Source of the DNA: Methylophilaceae bacterium 11 | Lineage (GTDB): Bacteria; Pseudomonadota; Gammaproteobacteria; Burkholderiales; Methylophilaceae | NCBI GenBank assembly: GCA_000525025.1 | Contig: JCKJ01000001.1 | Span: 1,860,001 to 1,924,000, forward strand | Length of the DNA: 64,000 nucleotides | Direction: 5' to 3' | Position numbers and translations under genes: made by a program | Notes under the pieces: model-generated | Databases searched by the model: none | Seen by the model: only the letters and a program-made list of their open reading frames with translations | What the model was told of the DNA's origin: nothing | Shown: positions 26,145 through 35,782 of the stretch, one piece after another | How positions within the stretch are numbered: the first letter of the stretch is position 1 | Layout of the letters: the number at the start of each line of letters is the position of its first letter

Positions 26145-27882
26145 GGTTCATCTCCTGTAGTGTGGTTTCGCCAGCCTTCACCATATCCATACCCGCTTCA
26201 CGCATGCTGCGTGTACCATTGGTTCTAGCCATTTCCTTCAACTTGCTAATCGGTTCTTTAGCAACAATCAGCTCACGAATTTTGTCGTTAAAACATAACA
26301 GCTCGGCAATCCCTTTACGTCCTTTGTAGCCGCTGCCGTGGCACTGCCCACAGCCCTGCCCTTTTTTAAATTGAAAATGGCGCACAGCATCAGGGTCTAA
26401 TCCTGATTTTTTGAGCAATTGGTCGTCCGGTTGATCATCCACTTTGCAATGCGGGCAAATCACTCTGACCAAACGCTGCGCCAATATGCCGTTAATGGCG
26501 GAGACAAAGCTATAGGCATCTACCCCCATATTGGTAAAACGCCCAATCACATCAAATACATTATTGGCATGCACGGTGGTGAGCACCAAGTGACCAGTCA
26601 AAGCCGATTGCACTGCGATTTGTGCAGTTTCACCATCGCGAATCTCGCCGACCATAATTTTGTCAGGATCGTGACGCAAGATTGAACGCAGACCACGCGC
26701 GAAGGTAAGCCCTTTTTTCTCGTTCACGGGAATTTGCAGCACACCGGGCAATTGATACTCCACTGGGTCTTCAATGGTGATGATCTTGTCTTGCCCGTTG
26801 TTGATTTCAGAAATAATGCCGTAGAGCGTGGTGGTTTTTCCGCTACCGGTTGGGCCAGTGACTAACAACATGCCATAAGGCTCTTCGGCCAATGTGCGGA
26901 TGCTTTCCAGCATATGGGGTGCAAAGCCTAGTACATCTAAGCTCAAGCCTTGTGCTTCATCGCTCAAGGCTTTTCTGTCGAGGACACGTAATACGGCGTC
27001 TTCACCAAATACGCTAGGCATAATCGATACGCGCAAGTCAATTTCACGCGGCTTGCTATCACCCAGCTTGGCCTGCACCTTAAAGCGGCCATCTTGTGGA
27101 ATACGGCGCTCAGCAATGTCGAGTTCCGACATCACCTTGATTCTGGAAATCGCCTGTTCGGCTTGCGTTAAGCCAGCAATGCCGCCAACTTCAGTCAACA
27201 CACCATCAATGCGGTATTTCACCTGTAGCCCCTGCGGGCTGGTTTCTAGATGGATATCACTGGCGCCTGCTTTCAGCGCATCGTAAAGGGTTGAGCGTAC
27301 AAACTTGACAACTGGGCTAGTGTCTTCGCTAATGGATTTTAAGGAGAGCTCTTCAATAGATTCTCCATCTTCGCTTTGTGTTGCATGCACATGCGCGACA
27401 TTATCCAGCGCACGCATAGTGATTTCATGATGCTGCAAATAAGCGGCTATGTCGTCAGTATGTGCCAGCGCCCAACGTACAGGCTGTTTGATATAGGCAT
27501 CTAACTGCGTGGGTAGTAATGCATCAAATGGGTCGGCACATACAATAGTGAGTACACCATCTTGCGCACTCAGCAGAACACAATGCAATCGGCTAGCCTC
27601 AGTAAACGGCAAGAGGTTAAACTGCGGTTGCAACGCATGCAAATCAAGCGCAGCAAGTACCGGATATTGCATCAGCCTGCCCAGCGCACGTACAAAACTA
27701 TCGGCTGGTAAACCGCTTTGTTCCTCTAATACATTTAATAGCGGCCTACCGGTTTCACCCGCCATCCTCCGTGCATCTTGTAACTGCTGTGCAGTAATAG
27801 CGGCAGTCTCATCCTGCACGGCTACATTGGGGAAAGCCACCACTTGCGCAGAAGGCATTGGCTTAATATTGACCGAACTCAC
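26125..27882 (-). CDS. gspE: Type II secretion/type IV pilus assembly ATPase (GspE/PilB)
   Basis: The hexameric ATPase that drives pseudopilus extension. The N-terminal GspE domain covers about residues 30-150. The core shows KAGASDIHLETSPQGLQVKYRIDGVL, Walker A GPTGSGKTTTLYG, the Asp box TIEDPVEYQLPGVLQIPVNEK, Walker B LRSILRHDPDKIMVGEIRD, and the His box LTGHLVLTTVHANN. A zinc-binding tetracysteine pair (CPHC and CGQC, about 29 residues between them) is present as in GspE and PilB. 585 residues is normal. It overlaps gspF by 4 nt. Confidence 0.95.
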   Translation of the reverse strand: MSSVNIKPMPSAQVVAFPNVAVQDETAAITAQQLQDARRMAGETGRPLLNVLEEQSGLPADSFVRALGRLMQYPVLAALDLHALQPQFNLLPFTEASRLHCVLLSAQDGVLTIVCADPFDALLPTQLDAYIKQPVRWALAHTDDIAAYLQHHEITMRALDNVAHVHATQSEDGESIEELSLKSISEDTSPVVKFVRSTLYDALKAGASDIHLETSPQGLQVKYRIDGVLTEVGGIAGLTQAEQAISRIKVMSELDIAERRIPQDGRFKVQAKLGDSKPREIDLRVSIMPSVFGEDAVLRVLDRKALSDEAQGLSLDVLGFAPHMLESIRTLAEEPYGMLLVTGPTGSGKTTTLYGIISEINNGQDKIITIEDPVEYQLPGVLQIPVNEKKGLTFARGLRSILRHDPDKIMVGEIRDGETAQIAVQSALTGHLVLTTVHANNVFDVIGRFTNMGVDAYSFVSAINGILAQRLVRVICPHCKVDDQPDDQLLKKSGLDPDAVRHFQFKKGQGCGQCHGSGYKGRKGIAELLCFNDKIRELIVAKEPISKLKEMARTNGTRSMREAGMDMVKAGETTLQEMNRVTSLV

Positions 27883-29075
27883 TCTATCCCTCCTGCCAGT
27901 TCAAAAATAGGCATGTACATCAGCACCACCACCAACCCAACAATCAACCCAATGACTACCATCAATGCAGGTTCAAGCAGCTTGCTCAGCCATTCCACTT
28001 TGCGTGCAGTCTCTTCATCATAAAATGCGCCAATACGTTCCAGCATCTCGTCCATACGGCCGGTGCGCTCACCTACCCGTAACATACGATTAGAAATTGA
28101 GGTCGTCATGCCATGCTGCTCCATAGCCATGGATAATGGCTTGCCGTCTTTCACATCATGGATAGCATTTTTTAGTGCGATTTGCAGATTGGCAGGCAAT
28201 AACGATTGCACCATCTGCATGGCAGTGGTGAGCGGAATACCGCCTTGCAGTAGCATGCCCAATGTGCGGTAAAACCGTGCTAATTGATAAATACGGATGG
28301 CTTCACCCATGGTTGGGATTTGCCATATTTTTTTAGCTATCCAAGCCCGGACGGCTGATCGAGACAACAAGAACATCAGCCCGGCACTGCTTGCCAAGGT
28401 GACCATGAGCACTTCTGAGCCATGCGTTTGCAACAGTTGCCCCCACTTGAGCAACATCTGACTGGCCCAAGGTAAATTTGGCCCGGTATTCTCGTAAATG
28501 CCGCTGAATCTAGGAATCACATAACCCAATAAAAACAGTACAACCACCCCCCCCACCACCATCAACAACGATGGATAAATGGAAGCGGCAATGATTTTTT
28601 TACGCACCGCATCCACTTGTGTTTGATAAGCCACATGCCGGCGCAATGCCTGAGGCATATCGCCAGTGCGTTCACTAGCCCGGATCAGCGCCACATACAG
28701 TGCGGTAAATGTTTCTGGCAAGCGCTCTAGCGCCTGGGACAGCGGCAACCCTTCGTACAGCGCCACTTTCATTTGCTTAAAGACAGCCACCGATTGCACC
28801 TGCTGTTCTTTTTCAGACAATGCTTCAATGGCTTCCATCAGGCTCATGCCAGACTCCAGCAATGCCAGCAACTCTTGGCTAAACAACATGACATTGAAGG
28901 TATGTTTCTCAAATCGAAACGCTGTGATATCTGCCAACTTGAAGCCAGCGCGCTGAATGCTCAGAGTCTGCAAACCCTGCGATTCAGCTAGTTGCTTTGC
29001 CGCACTGACATTTGGTGCCTCTAACGCCAACGCGCTGACCTGGCTGCCCTGCATGACTTTCAGCTCAAATTTCAT
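27879..29075 (-). CDS. gspF: Type II secretion inner-membrane platform protein (GspF/PilC)
   Basis: 398 residues with the two repeated GspF domains: the first around 65-190 (MLFSQELLALLESGMSLMEAIEALSE) and the second around 265-390 (LARFYRTLGMLLQGGIPLTTAMQMVQSLL), each followed by membrane helices (SLLMVVGGVVVLFLLGYVIP; ALMVVIGLIVGLVVVLMYMPIF). It binds GspE and the pseudopilins in the inner membrane. It lies 21 nt after gspG and overlaps gspE, as in other clusters. Confidence 0.94.
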   Translation of the reverse strand: MKFELKVMQGSQVSALALEAPNVSAAKQLAESQGLQTLSIQRAGFKLADITAFRFEKHTFNVMLFSQELLALLESGMSLMEAIEALSEKEQQVQSVAVFKQMKVALYEGLPLSQALERLPETFTALYVALIRASERTGDMPQALRRHVAYQTQVDAVRKKIIAASIYPSLLMVVGGVVVLFLLGYVIPRFSGIYENTGPNLPWASQMLLKWGQLLQTHGSEVLMVTLASSAGLMFLLSRSAVRAWIAKKIWQIPTMGEAIRIYQLARFYRTLGMLLQGGIPLTTAMQMVQSLLPANLQIALKNAIHDVKDGKPLSMAMEQHGMTTSISNRMLRVGERTGRMDEMLERIGAFYDEETARKVEWLSKLLEPALMVVIGLIVGLVVVLMYMPIFELAGGIE

Positions 29076-29096
29076 GGCAATATCCGTATGGCATGA

Positions 29097-29525
29097 TTAC
29101 CAGTTCCCAACATCTGTATCCGCATCTAGGCCACCAGCCTGACCATCGTTACCCAAGGTCCAGACATCGTAATCGCCATGCTCGCCCGGATATTTGTATT
29201 GGTAAGCCCTACCCCAAGGGTCATTGGGGACCTTTTTAGCAAGATAAGGGCCGTGCCACTTATTTTCTCCACTGGGTGCGCTGGTAAGTGCGGCCAAGCC
29301 CTGCTCAGTGGTTGGGTAATGCCCCATATCCAAACGATAGGTGTCGAGCGCTTTTGCCAGCGCTTCGACTTGTGCTTTGGCAGCTTTGGTTTCAGATTTA
29401 CCCAATTGCGCAAAATATTTAGGGCCAACATACCCTGCCAGCAAGCCAATAATGACCATGACCACCAATAGCTCTAACAATGTGAACCCTAAATGATGGC
29501 TACTGGATACTGGCTTGTGTTTCAT
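29097..29525 (-). CDS. gspG: Major pseudopilin GspG
   Basis: From the ATG at 29525 (AAGGA upstream) it has 142 residues: leader ending HHLG, then FTLLELLVVMVIIGLLAGYVGPKYF with Glu at +5. The globular domain is canonical GspG: ALDTYRLDMGHYPTTEQGLAALTSAP, LAKKVPNDPWGRAYQYKYPGEHG and DVWTLGNDGQAGG with the calcium-site aspartates, ending DTDVGNW. This clear GspG is the reason for calling the machine type II-like rather than a type IV pilus. The first 26 nt overlap the end of the type I secretion channel gene. Confidence 0.95.
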   Translation of the reverse strand: MKHKPVSSSHHLGFTLLELLVVMVIIGLLAGYVGPKYFAQLGKSETKAAKAQVEALAKALDTYRLDMGHYPTTEQGLAALTSAPSGENKWHGPYLAKKVPNDPWGRAYQYKYPGEHGDYDVWTLGNDGQAGGLDADTDVGNW

Positions 29526-30867
29526 GTTGGTTCCTTGGGATTGTGGTAATAAACATCGCACTAATTTTTGTCAGCTCGCCTTGATTCAACAAGCCGCTGC
29601 TAAACTTTAAATTGACCAGATCATTGATCAGGCTATATTGCGATTTAGTGAGCTCAAGCTGATTGCTGAATAATTTCTGTTGTGCATCCAGCACTTCAAT
29701 ATTGGTTTTAAACCCGGCAATGAATCCTTTTTGTGTACCTTCCATCGCCACACGGGATGATTTGACGGCTTGCTGATACGCATTGATGGTTTGAAACTGC
29801 GTTTCTACACTGTTGTAGTATTTGCGTACCTGATACTCCACCTCACGCGTTTTGGCGGTCAGGGATTCTTCGGCTGCTGTCAGCTTATTGGCGGCCTGCC
29901 GTACATTGGCACTTACATACCCCCCTGCAAACAAAGGCACATTCATCTGTAAAGCCACAGTTGTGGTATCAAAGCGAGAGCCCAAGGTGTTGTTACTATC
30001 ATTCTCGCTGTAAGAACGTGCACCCACCAGATCCAGTGTTGGGTAATGCCCGGCACGCCTTTTTTCGAGCTCCTGTTTTGCTACTTCAAGCGTATGTGTC
30101 GCCGCCGATATTTCTGGGTTATGTTGAGTTGCCATCCCCAGCCAATACGTCATGTTTTCTTCTTTTGGCAAACTGATGGGCAATTTAGAAACTATCAGCT
30201 CTGCCGATAACGGGCTGATTTCTCCTGTGAGTATTTGCAGCGTATTCAAATGCTCGTTCAAGTCGTTTCCAGCCTGTATGGTTTCTACATTGGCAATATC
30301 CAGATTGGTTTGCGCTTCGTTGATTTCCACCACAGTACCGCTACCTTGTGTGTATCGTTTCTCTGCTTGGCGCAGTTGTTGGCTAACCGCTGTTACCTTG
30401 GCGTTGAGCAAGTTGACCTTGGCACGTGCATACAATATCTCTAAATAAGTTGACGTGAGTTTGAGTATTAACTTTGCATTTTCTTGACTCAATAGTGACT
30501 CTTGCGCACTGACAAAAGACTTTGCACCACCGTAAATAGCCCAAGTTTCTTTATTAAAAATGGGCTGGCGCACCGTCAATCCATAATTCTCTAACCGGTA
30601 ATCTAAGTTAGTTTCTATCGCACCAATGGCGGTTTGCGTGGTTCTATCGGTAATACCACGACCACGTGAAAGCGCCATCTGCACTTTGGGGTAGAACAAG
30701 GCTTTGGCTTTATTCAACTCTTCCCTGTCGGCCTCGGTATTCACTAAGGCCGCACGGTAATCGGCATTGTGTTCCACCGCTTTTTGATACAGGCTGTTTA
30801 GGTCTTCTTCTGCCCACGCTTGCTGGCCAATACACCATAGCAATACCATGACACTGATTCGCCACAT
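29500..30867 (-). CDS. TolC-family outer-membrane channel of type I secretion
   Basis: 455 residues. A signal peptide (residues 1-19, ending QQAWA) is followed by the two repeated halves of TolC-type proteins: DLNSLYQKAVEHNADYRAALVNTEADREEL and SAATHTLEVAKQELEKRRAGHYPTLDLVGARSYSEND. Trimers form an outer-membrane barrel with a periplasmic tunnel. It is the last of four type I secretion genes downstream of the RTX protein gene, only 2 nt after the adaptor gene. Its end overlaps gspG by 26 nt, so the two secretion systems share a transcript or are coupled. Confidence 0.93.
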   Translation of the reverse strand: MWRISVMVLLWCIGQQAWAEEDLNSLYQKAVEHNADYRAALVNTEADREELNKAKALFYPKVQMALSRGRGITDRTTQTAIGAIETNLDYRLENYGLTVRQPIFNKETWAIYGGAKSFVSAQESLLSQENAKLILKLTSTYLEILYARAKVNLLNAKVTAVSQQLRQAEKRYTQGSGTVVEINEAQTNLDIANVETIQAGNDLNEHLNTLQILTGEISPLSAELIVSKLPISLPKEENMTYWLGMATQHNPEISAATHTLEVAKQELEKRRAGHYPTLDLVGARSYSENDSNNTLGSRFDTTTVALQMNVPLFAGGYVSANVRQAANKLTAAEESLTAKTREVEYQVRKYYNSVETQFQTINAYQQAVKSSRVAMEGTQKGFIAGFKTNIEVLDAQQKLFSNQLELTKSQYSLINDLVNLKFSSGLLNQGELTKISAMFITTIPRNQHETQASIQ

Positions 30868-30869
30868 CG

Positions 30870-32279
30870 TTATTCTTCCTTCATCGAGGCAGCAATGCGC
30901 TTACTGAGGGGATGCATCAAATACGCAAACAACGTGCGTTCGCCGGTTGTAATCACCACCTGCACCGGCATACCTGGTTGTAGTTGATGCCCTTTTAAAT
31001 CCTGCATGCCTTTCGGTGTAATAGAAACGCGGGCTAGATAATAAGTCGTTCCGCCATCTAGCGTGCCGGCTGGTTTGGTGAGCAAGTCTTTAGAGATTGT
31101 CATCAGCTTGCCTTCGGCCAATAATTGCGGGCTATTAGCAAAGGTCGAAAACCTAACATCGGCCGCCAACCCCACTCTGATCTTGTCTATCAGGTGTGGC
31201 TGAATTTGCGCATCAATAATCAATGGCTCGCCCGATGGCACAATATCCATTAACTTTTGGCCAGCCTGAATGACCGCACCTACGGTATGTACTTGCAAGC
31301 CGACGACTTGGCCAGAAGCCGGTGCCCGAATCTCGGTACGTGCCAACTCCTCTTGTAACGACTTTACCTTTTGCGCATCAGACTCTACTTGCAACCGCAC
31401 TTGCGCCATGTCGCCATCTGTCTCTTTTTTCTCTGTTTGGATGCGCGTAGTGATTTGCTGGTTAAGTTCTAAAATCGCTTTATTGGCGCGCAAGATATTG
31501 GCTTTGGTATTGGCAATGTCGCCATATACTGCGGCCACCTTTTGCTCAAGATCGTTCTGCTGATTACGTGGCGCAAACCCCTCTTTGGTGAGCTCTTTGA
31601 TACCGTTTAGTTGGTCTTGCAATAGCGCCAGCTGCGCTTGCTGGCTGGTGAGCACCCCTTCATACCCTTCAATCAGCGCCTTCTGCCCAGCAATGGATTC
31701 GCGTCTTGCCGCAGTATCAGAGGCCAATGCGCTACGCCGCGCCATTAACAGTTGAGATTGATTCTGCATGTGTTGCTGTATCAGCGGGTCTGTCTGCTGT
31801 GCCTGTAAATCCGGATGAAACTGAATCGAGGTCAAGCCAGCTTTTTCTGCCTGCAAACGTCCCTCTTGCGCACGCAACCCAGCATAGCGCTGCCTAATTT
31901 CTTCGTAACGCGCTTTCGTACTGGTATCGTCCAGCTTAAACAGCAAATCGCCCTGATGTACCTCTTGCCCTTCTCGCACCCATAGCTGGCTGACCATGCC
32001 ACCGTTCAAGTGCTGCACTACTTTGTGATTCGTTTCTACGCTCACCACACCTTCTGTCGGCACCCCTTCGTCCAACGGCGCCCATATTGCCCAAGCCAGA
32101 AACCCAAGCAACCCGATGAGCAACACCCATACGCCTCTGCGTGTATGGTGGTGTGCTTGTACGTATTGCTCAATAGAATGCACATTTTGCGGAGCCTGCA
32201 CGGTTTCTGAAGCTGTTTTGGCTGAAGCTATGTTGGCTGAAGCTATACTGGATTGTGTAGTCATAGTGTTATGTTGCAT
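30870..32279 (-). CDS. Type I secretion membrane fusion protein (HlyD/PrtE family)
   Basis: 469 residues. One N-terminal membrane helix (about 50-68, RRGVWVLLIGLLGFLAWAIWAPL) then a barrel-sandwich (lipoyl-like) half motif (GVVSVETNHKVVQHLNGGMVSQLWVREGQEVHQGDLLFKL), a long coiled coil, and the closing half RAPASGQVVGLQVHTVGAVIQAGQKLMDIVP. The C-terminal domain (LKGHQLQPGMPVQVVITTGERTLFAYLMHPL) is the HlyD/PrtE type. It joins the ABC pump to the TolC channel across the periplasm. The start may be 32279 or the sixth codon, 32264; the former overlaps the upstream gene by 11 nt. Confidence 0.92.
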   Translation of the reverse strand: MQHNTMTTQSSIASANIASAKTASETVQAPQNVHSIEQYVQAHHHTRRGVWVLLIGLLGFLAWAIWAPLDEGVPTEGVVSVETNHKVVQHLNGGMVSQLWVREGQEVHQGDLLFKLDDTSTKARYEEIRQRYAGLRAQEGRLQAEKAGLTSIQFHPDLQAQQTDPLIQQHMQNQSQLLMARRSALASDTAARRESIAGQKALIEGYEGVLTSQQAQLALLQDQLNGIKELTKEGFAPRNQQNDLEQKVAAVYGDIANTKANILRANKAILELNQQITTRIQTEKKETDGDMAQVRLQVESDAQKVKSLQEELARTEIRAPASGQVVGLQVHTVGAVIQAGQKLMDIVPSGEPLIIDAQIQPHLIDKIRVGLAADVRFSTFANSPQLLAEGKLMTISKDLLTKPAGTLDGGTTYYLARVSITPKGMQDLKGHQLQPGMPVQVVITTGERTLFAYLMHPLSKRIAASMKEE

Positions 32280-34017
32280 TCGCGACTGAAATGGTTTGAA
32301 GTTGATTGAGATACGCGATGCCCGCGTCTCTTGGCCCGCAATGTGCGACCTCGCCCTGTTTTAAAATCAACAGGTCATCGGTCACCTTTAACAAGCTGGA
32401 GCGATGTGAGATCAATACAATGGTTTTTTGCTTGGCCTTGAGCGTTTGCAGTGCCTGCATCAAGCTGGCTTCGCCAAACTCATCCAAGCTGGCATTGGGC
32501 TCATCCAGCACAATCAAAGCAGGCTCTTTGTAAATGGCTCTTGCCAAGCCAATGAGCTGCCGTTGCCCACCAGACAATGGTGCACCATGCTCATCTAAGC
32601 GTGTGTCATAGCCTTGTGGCAGATGCAATATAGATTCATGCATGCCCACCGCTTTGCATGCGGCGATAATATGTTCTGTCTCCAGCAAGCCAAAGCGCGC
32701 AACGTTTTCTGCGATGGTGCCCTCCAACAATGACACCCGTTGTGGCAAATAGCCCACGCTTGTATAGGCTGAGAGCCCGGCCTGGGTCTGTATCAATTGT
32801 TTGCCAAGCAGATACTGCCCACTTTCCGGCGTGACCAGCCCAACCAAGGTACGCGCTAGCGTGCTTTTGCCAGAGCCGGATGGCCCCATGACATTTAAGA
32901 TACGCCCCGGCACAATTGTCATTGAAATATGTTTAAGCACTTCAGCATCGCCCAACTTCACGCTTAACGCTTTCAGTTCGATGTGATTAGCCGAATCAGC
33001 ATGTGGCGCAGACGTACTTGGATGTATCGGTAAGTGTTGGCTATGCAAATGCTGGCGCTGCCGAGCTAATAAATCGCTTAGATTGCCCGCTGCGGTTTTT
33101 GCCGTGATGTATTGCCGCCAAGTATGCACAATCACATCAAACGGTTGCAGCGCACGCGCAATCAATACGTTAGAGGCAATCATGGAACCCACACTAATCT
33201 CACCGCGGATAGTAAGCACGGCAGCAATGGCCAGCATGAGCGACTGCATGGTATAGCGCACAAATTTGTTTATAAACTGGCTACGGTTTTGTATTTGTTG
33301 AACACGCGCGTCTTGCTCACCCAATTGACGGTTTAATGCTTGCCAACGTTGAAACAACGCATTAAACATACCCATGACATGGCTGGTTTGTAGATGGCGA
33401 ATTTTGTGATGTAAAAACAGGTCCGTTTGTTGCTGCGCCGCTGCATAACCCTGCAATGGCACTTGGCTTTGCCGCTGATTCCATAACGCCAGCACACACT
33501 GAATCAGGCAAAACACTACGGCGGTGGCCCCTAATACCGGGCTCAAAATAAACAGCACAGCAATGTAGATCACACTCCACGGCATATCAAAAAATGCAAA
33601 CAAGCCATTGCCCGTCATAAACTGCCTCACGGCAGTTAAGTCTTTTAAGGCTTGCGCCGGTGCTTGCAAAGTGTGTCCGGCCGTAGAAAATGCTGCACCA
33701 AACACTTGCTTGCCATAAGTCATATCAAAGCGCACCCCGGCTTTAATCGCATGCATGGAGCGAATCCACTCGGCCAAGGCCATCAGCGCAATCAAAAACA
33801 CGGTCATGCATGTCACCGCAATCAGCGTAAGCGTGTTGCGACTCACCATGACGCGATCGTAAAGTTGCAGCATATAAATGGTGGGTACCAACATCAGCAC
33901 GTTGGTCAGCATGCTTAACCACGCCATGTGCACAAAGGTTTGCTTAAATGGCTTCAGTAGCAAACTTGCATCCACTTTACTGTCAGACTGAAATAGGTAC
34001 GCTAAGACCTTGCTCAT
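32269..34017 (-). CDS. Type I secretion ABC transporter (PrtD type), second of two
   Basis: 582 residues: a membrane domain of six helices (residues about 25-310) and an ATPase domain with Walker A GPSGSGKSTLAR, the signature LSGGQRQLIGLARA and Walker B ALIVLDEPNASLDEFG, ending in the switch HR. There is no N-terminal C39-like peptidase domain, which is the PrtD/RsaD class that exports RTX proteins with uncleaved C-terminal signals. It overlaps the first ABC gene by 4 nt. Both catalytic sites appear intact. Two such genes in tandem point to a heterodimeric pump. Confidence 0.93.
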   Translation of the reverse strand: MSKVLAYLFQSDSKVDASLLLKPFKQTFVHMAWLSMLTNVLMLVPTIYMLQLYDRVMVSRNTLTLIAVTCMTVFLIALMALAEWIRSMHAIKAGVRFDMTYGKQVFGAAFSTAGHTLQAPAQALKDLTAVRQFMTGNGLFAFFDMPWSVIYIAVLFILSPVLGATAVVFCLIQCVLALWNQRQSQVPLQGYAAAQQQTDLFLHHKIRHLQTSHVMGMFNALFQRWQALNRQLGEQDARVQQIQNRSQFINKFVRYTMQSLMLAIAAVLTIRGEISVGSMIASNVLIARALQPFDVIVHTWRQYITAKTAAGNLSDLLARQRQHLHSQHLPIHPSTSAPHADSANHIELKALSVKLGDAEVLKHISMTIVPGRILNVMGPSGSGKSTLARTLVGLVTPESGQYLLGKQLIQTQAGLSAYTSVGYLPQRVSLLEGTIAENVARFGLLETEHIIAACKAVGMHESILHLPQGYDTRLDEHGAPLSGGQRQLIGLARAIYKEPALIVLDEPNASLDEFGEASLMQALQTLKAKQKTIVLISHRSSLLKVTDDLLILKQGEVAHCGPRDAGIAYLNQLQTISVANAT

Positions 34018-35723
34018 TTGCTGGCCACCTTTCCGCTTGGTGTTTGAAAGCTGGCCAATACCTCTTTAGGTTTACCAAAACGTATCATCTGCCCTTGCAT
34101 CATCACTAGCATCCAATCCGCTACGCTCAAGATATGCTGCAGATGGCTGATGACGACAAACGTGGTGCCTTGTTGCTTCATGCTAGCAATGGCGTGATAC
34201 AGCGCTTTCTCGCCAGCAGTGTCCAGATTAGCGTTGGGCTCATCTAGCACGACCACTTTAGGCGCACCATACAATGCGCGCGCTAGGCCAATGAGTTGAC
34301 GCTCGCCACCTGAAAGATAAGCGGCCTCGCGCCCAATCACTGTGTCTAGGCCATTGGGGAACCGGCTCAGCAATTCATTCAAGCCCAATAAAGTCACGAC
34401 GTCATGCATCGCCTGTAGATTATGCGCACCAAACCTGCAAATATTCTCGGCAATCGTACCGTCGAACAAATCGACTTCTTGTGATAAATAGCCAATGTGT
34501 GGCCCTAGCGATTGCTTGTTCCAAGCATAGACATCGACGCCATCTAAACGCACACGACCGGAAGTGGGCGGCAATAAGCCCACCAGTAATTTGCCCAGTG
34601 TAGTTTTGCCAGAGGCTGATGCACCTGCAATGACGAGCACATTGCCCGGTGCTAATTGAAATTGCACATTGCGGATAAATAGCGCATGCGACAAACTTTC
34701 TATTGCATAGCTCACATTGTCCACTGTGACTTCACCGCTGGGGGCTGGCAATGTCATGCCTGTCACGGGTTTTTCTGCCTTGGCAAATAAGCTTTCTAGC
34801 CGGATATAGGATGCTCTGGCTTGTACCAGCATTTTCCAGTGGCTGACCAATTGCACCAAAGGCGCCAGCACGCGCGCAGCCAGAATGGAGGCCACAATCA
34901 TCATGGCCCCACCATTGAGCAGTTCACCCGCGATCACCAAGTAACACGCCACGCCTAAAATCACACTGCTTTGCAGCGTTTGTAAAAACTTGGAGATAGC
35001 CGCATTTTTACCAGCCAGCTCAGAAGCCTGTGCCTGATTCCATAAAAAGCCGTGTTGGCTTTGCAACCACTTTTGCTGAATAGGCGCCAGCATATCCATA
35101 ACTGTCACAACATCGCTATGCTGTGTCACGCTACTAAAATAACGCTGGGATTCAATGGCATGCTCGTTCGCCAGTTTCATTTGCGGCTCTATATGCAATT
35201 GATTATTGAGCGTAATGAATAACTGAATCGCTAGGCCGAGTAGGGTTAACACACCTAATACCGGGTGAATTAAAAAGACCACCACTAAAAAAATCAAACA
35301 GAATGGTGCATCCATCAGGCCTAAAAACGCAGAAGAATTTAATGTGTTTTTAAGGCTGGAGAAATCGGAAAAGACTTGCTGAATAGGAAAAGCTGGATTG
35401 CTTAACTTTGCGGCAAAACTGCTTTCGAACAACCTTGCCTGCAAGCTTTGTTCAAAGGTTTTTGCTGCGGCCTGTAGCATTTTTCTGCGCTGCCATTCTA
35501 GTGCTTCCATCACTACATAAATAAAGGTGACCAGCACAGTGAGCATTGCTAACGTAGTGATATTGCGGCTGTTGATGACGCGGTCATACACCTCCAACAT
35601 ATACCAGGAGGGTGCCAGCACCATTAGGCTAGTAGAAAAGCCAAACACAAATACTTTGCGCCAAATAGGCCAAAGCAAAGGCAAGGCTTGCTTGATCGTC
35701 TGCGGTTGCGACAACATGTTCAC
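34014..35723 (-). CDS. Type I secretion ABC transporter (PrtD type), first of two
   Basis: 569 residues with the same architecture as its downstream neighbour: membrane domain, then Walker A GASASGKTTLGK, signature LSGGERQLIGLARALY and Walker B VVVLDEPNANLDTAGE. The two proteins share motifs but differ widely over the membrane part, so the duplication is old. It begins 59 nt after the RTX protein gene, with a strong hairpin in the gap. Its substrate is most likely that RTX protein. Confidence 0.93.
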   Translation of the reverse strand: MNMLSQPQTIKQALPLLWPIWRKVFVFGFSTSLMVLAPSWYMLEVYDRVINSRNITTLAMLTVLVTFIYVVMEALEWQRRKMLQAAAKTFEQSLQARLFESSFAAKLSNPAFPIQQVFSDFSSLKNTLNSSAFLGLMDAPFCLIFLVVVFLIHPVLGVLTLLGLAIQLFITLNNQLHIEPQMKLANEHAIESQRYFSSVTQHSDVVTVMDMLAPIQQKWLQSQHGFLWNQAQASELAGKNAAISKFLQTLQSSVILGVACYLVIAGELLNGGAMMIVASILAARVLAPLVQLVSHWKMLVQARASYIRLESLFAKAEKPVTGMTLPAPSGEVTVDNVSYAIESLSHALFIRNVQFQLAPGNVLVIAGASASGKTTLGKLLVGLLPPTSGRVRLDGVDVYAWNKQSLGPHIGYLSQEVDLFDGTIAENICRFGAHNLQAMHDVVTLLGLNELLSRFPNGLDTVIGREAAYLSGGERQLIGLARALYGAPKVVVLDEPNANLDTAGEKALYHAIASMKQQGTTFVVISHLQHILSVADWMLVMMQGQMIRFGKPKEVLASFQTPSGKVASK

Positions 35724-35745
35724 GAGGGATAACTATTTAACATGT

Positions 35746-35775
35746 GGGTGCAGGCAAGTTGCCTTGCCCGCACCC
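35746..35775 (-). terminator. Strong hairpin between RTX gene and its transporter genes
   Basis: GGGTGC-x-GGCAAG pairs with CTTGCC-x-GCACCC around a 4-nt loop, 12 pairs with one internal mismatch, 7 nt after the RTX stop codon. No T-run follows, so it is better read as a partial terminator or an mRNA stabiliser than a full stop. It would let the secreted protein be made in excess over the ABC/HlyD/TolC proteins encoded downstream. Confidence 0.6.
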
Positions 35776-35782
35776 TATCGCA

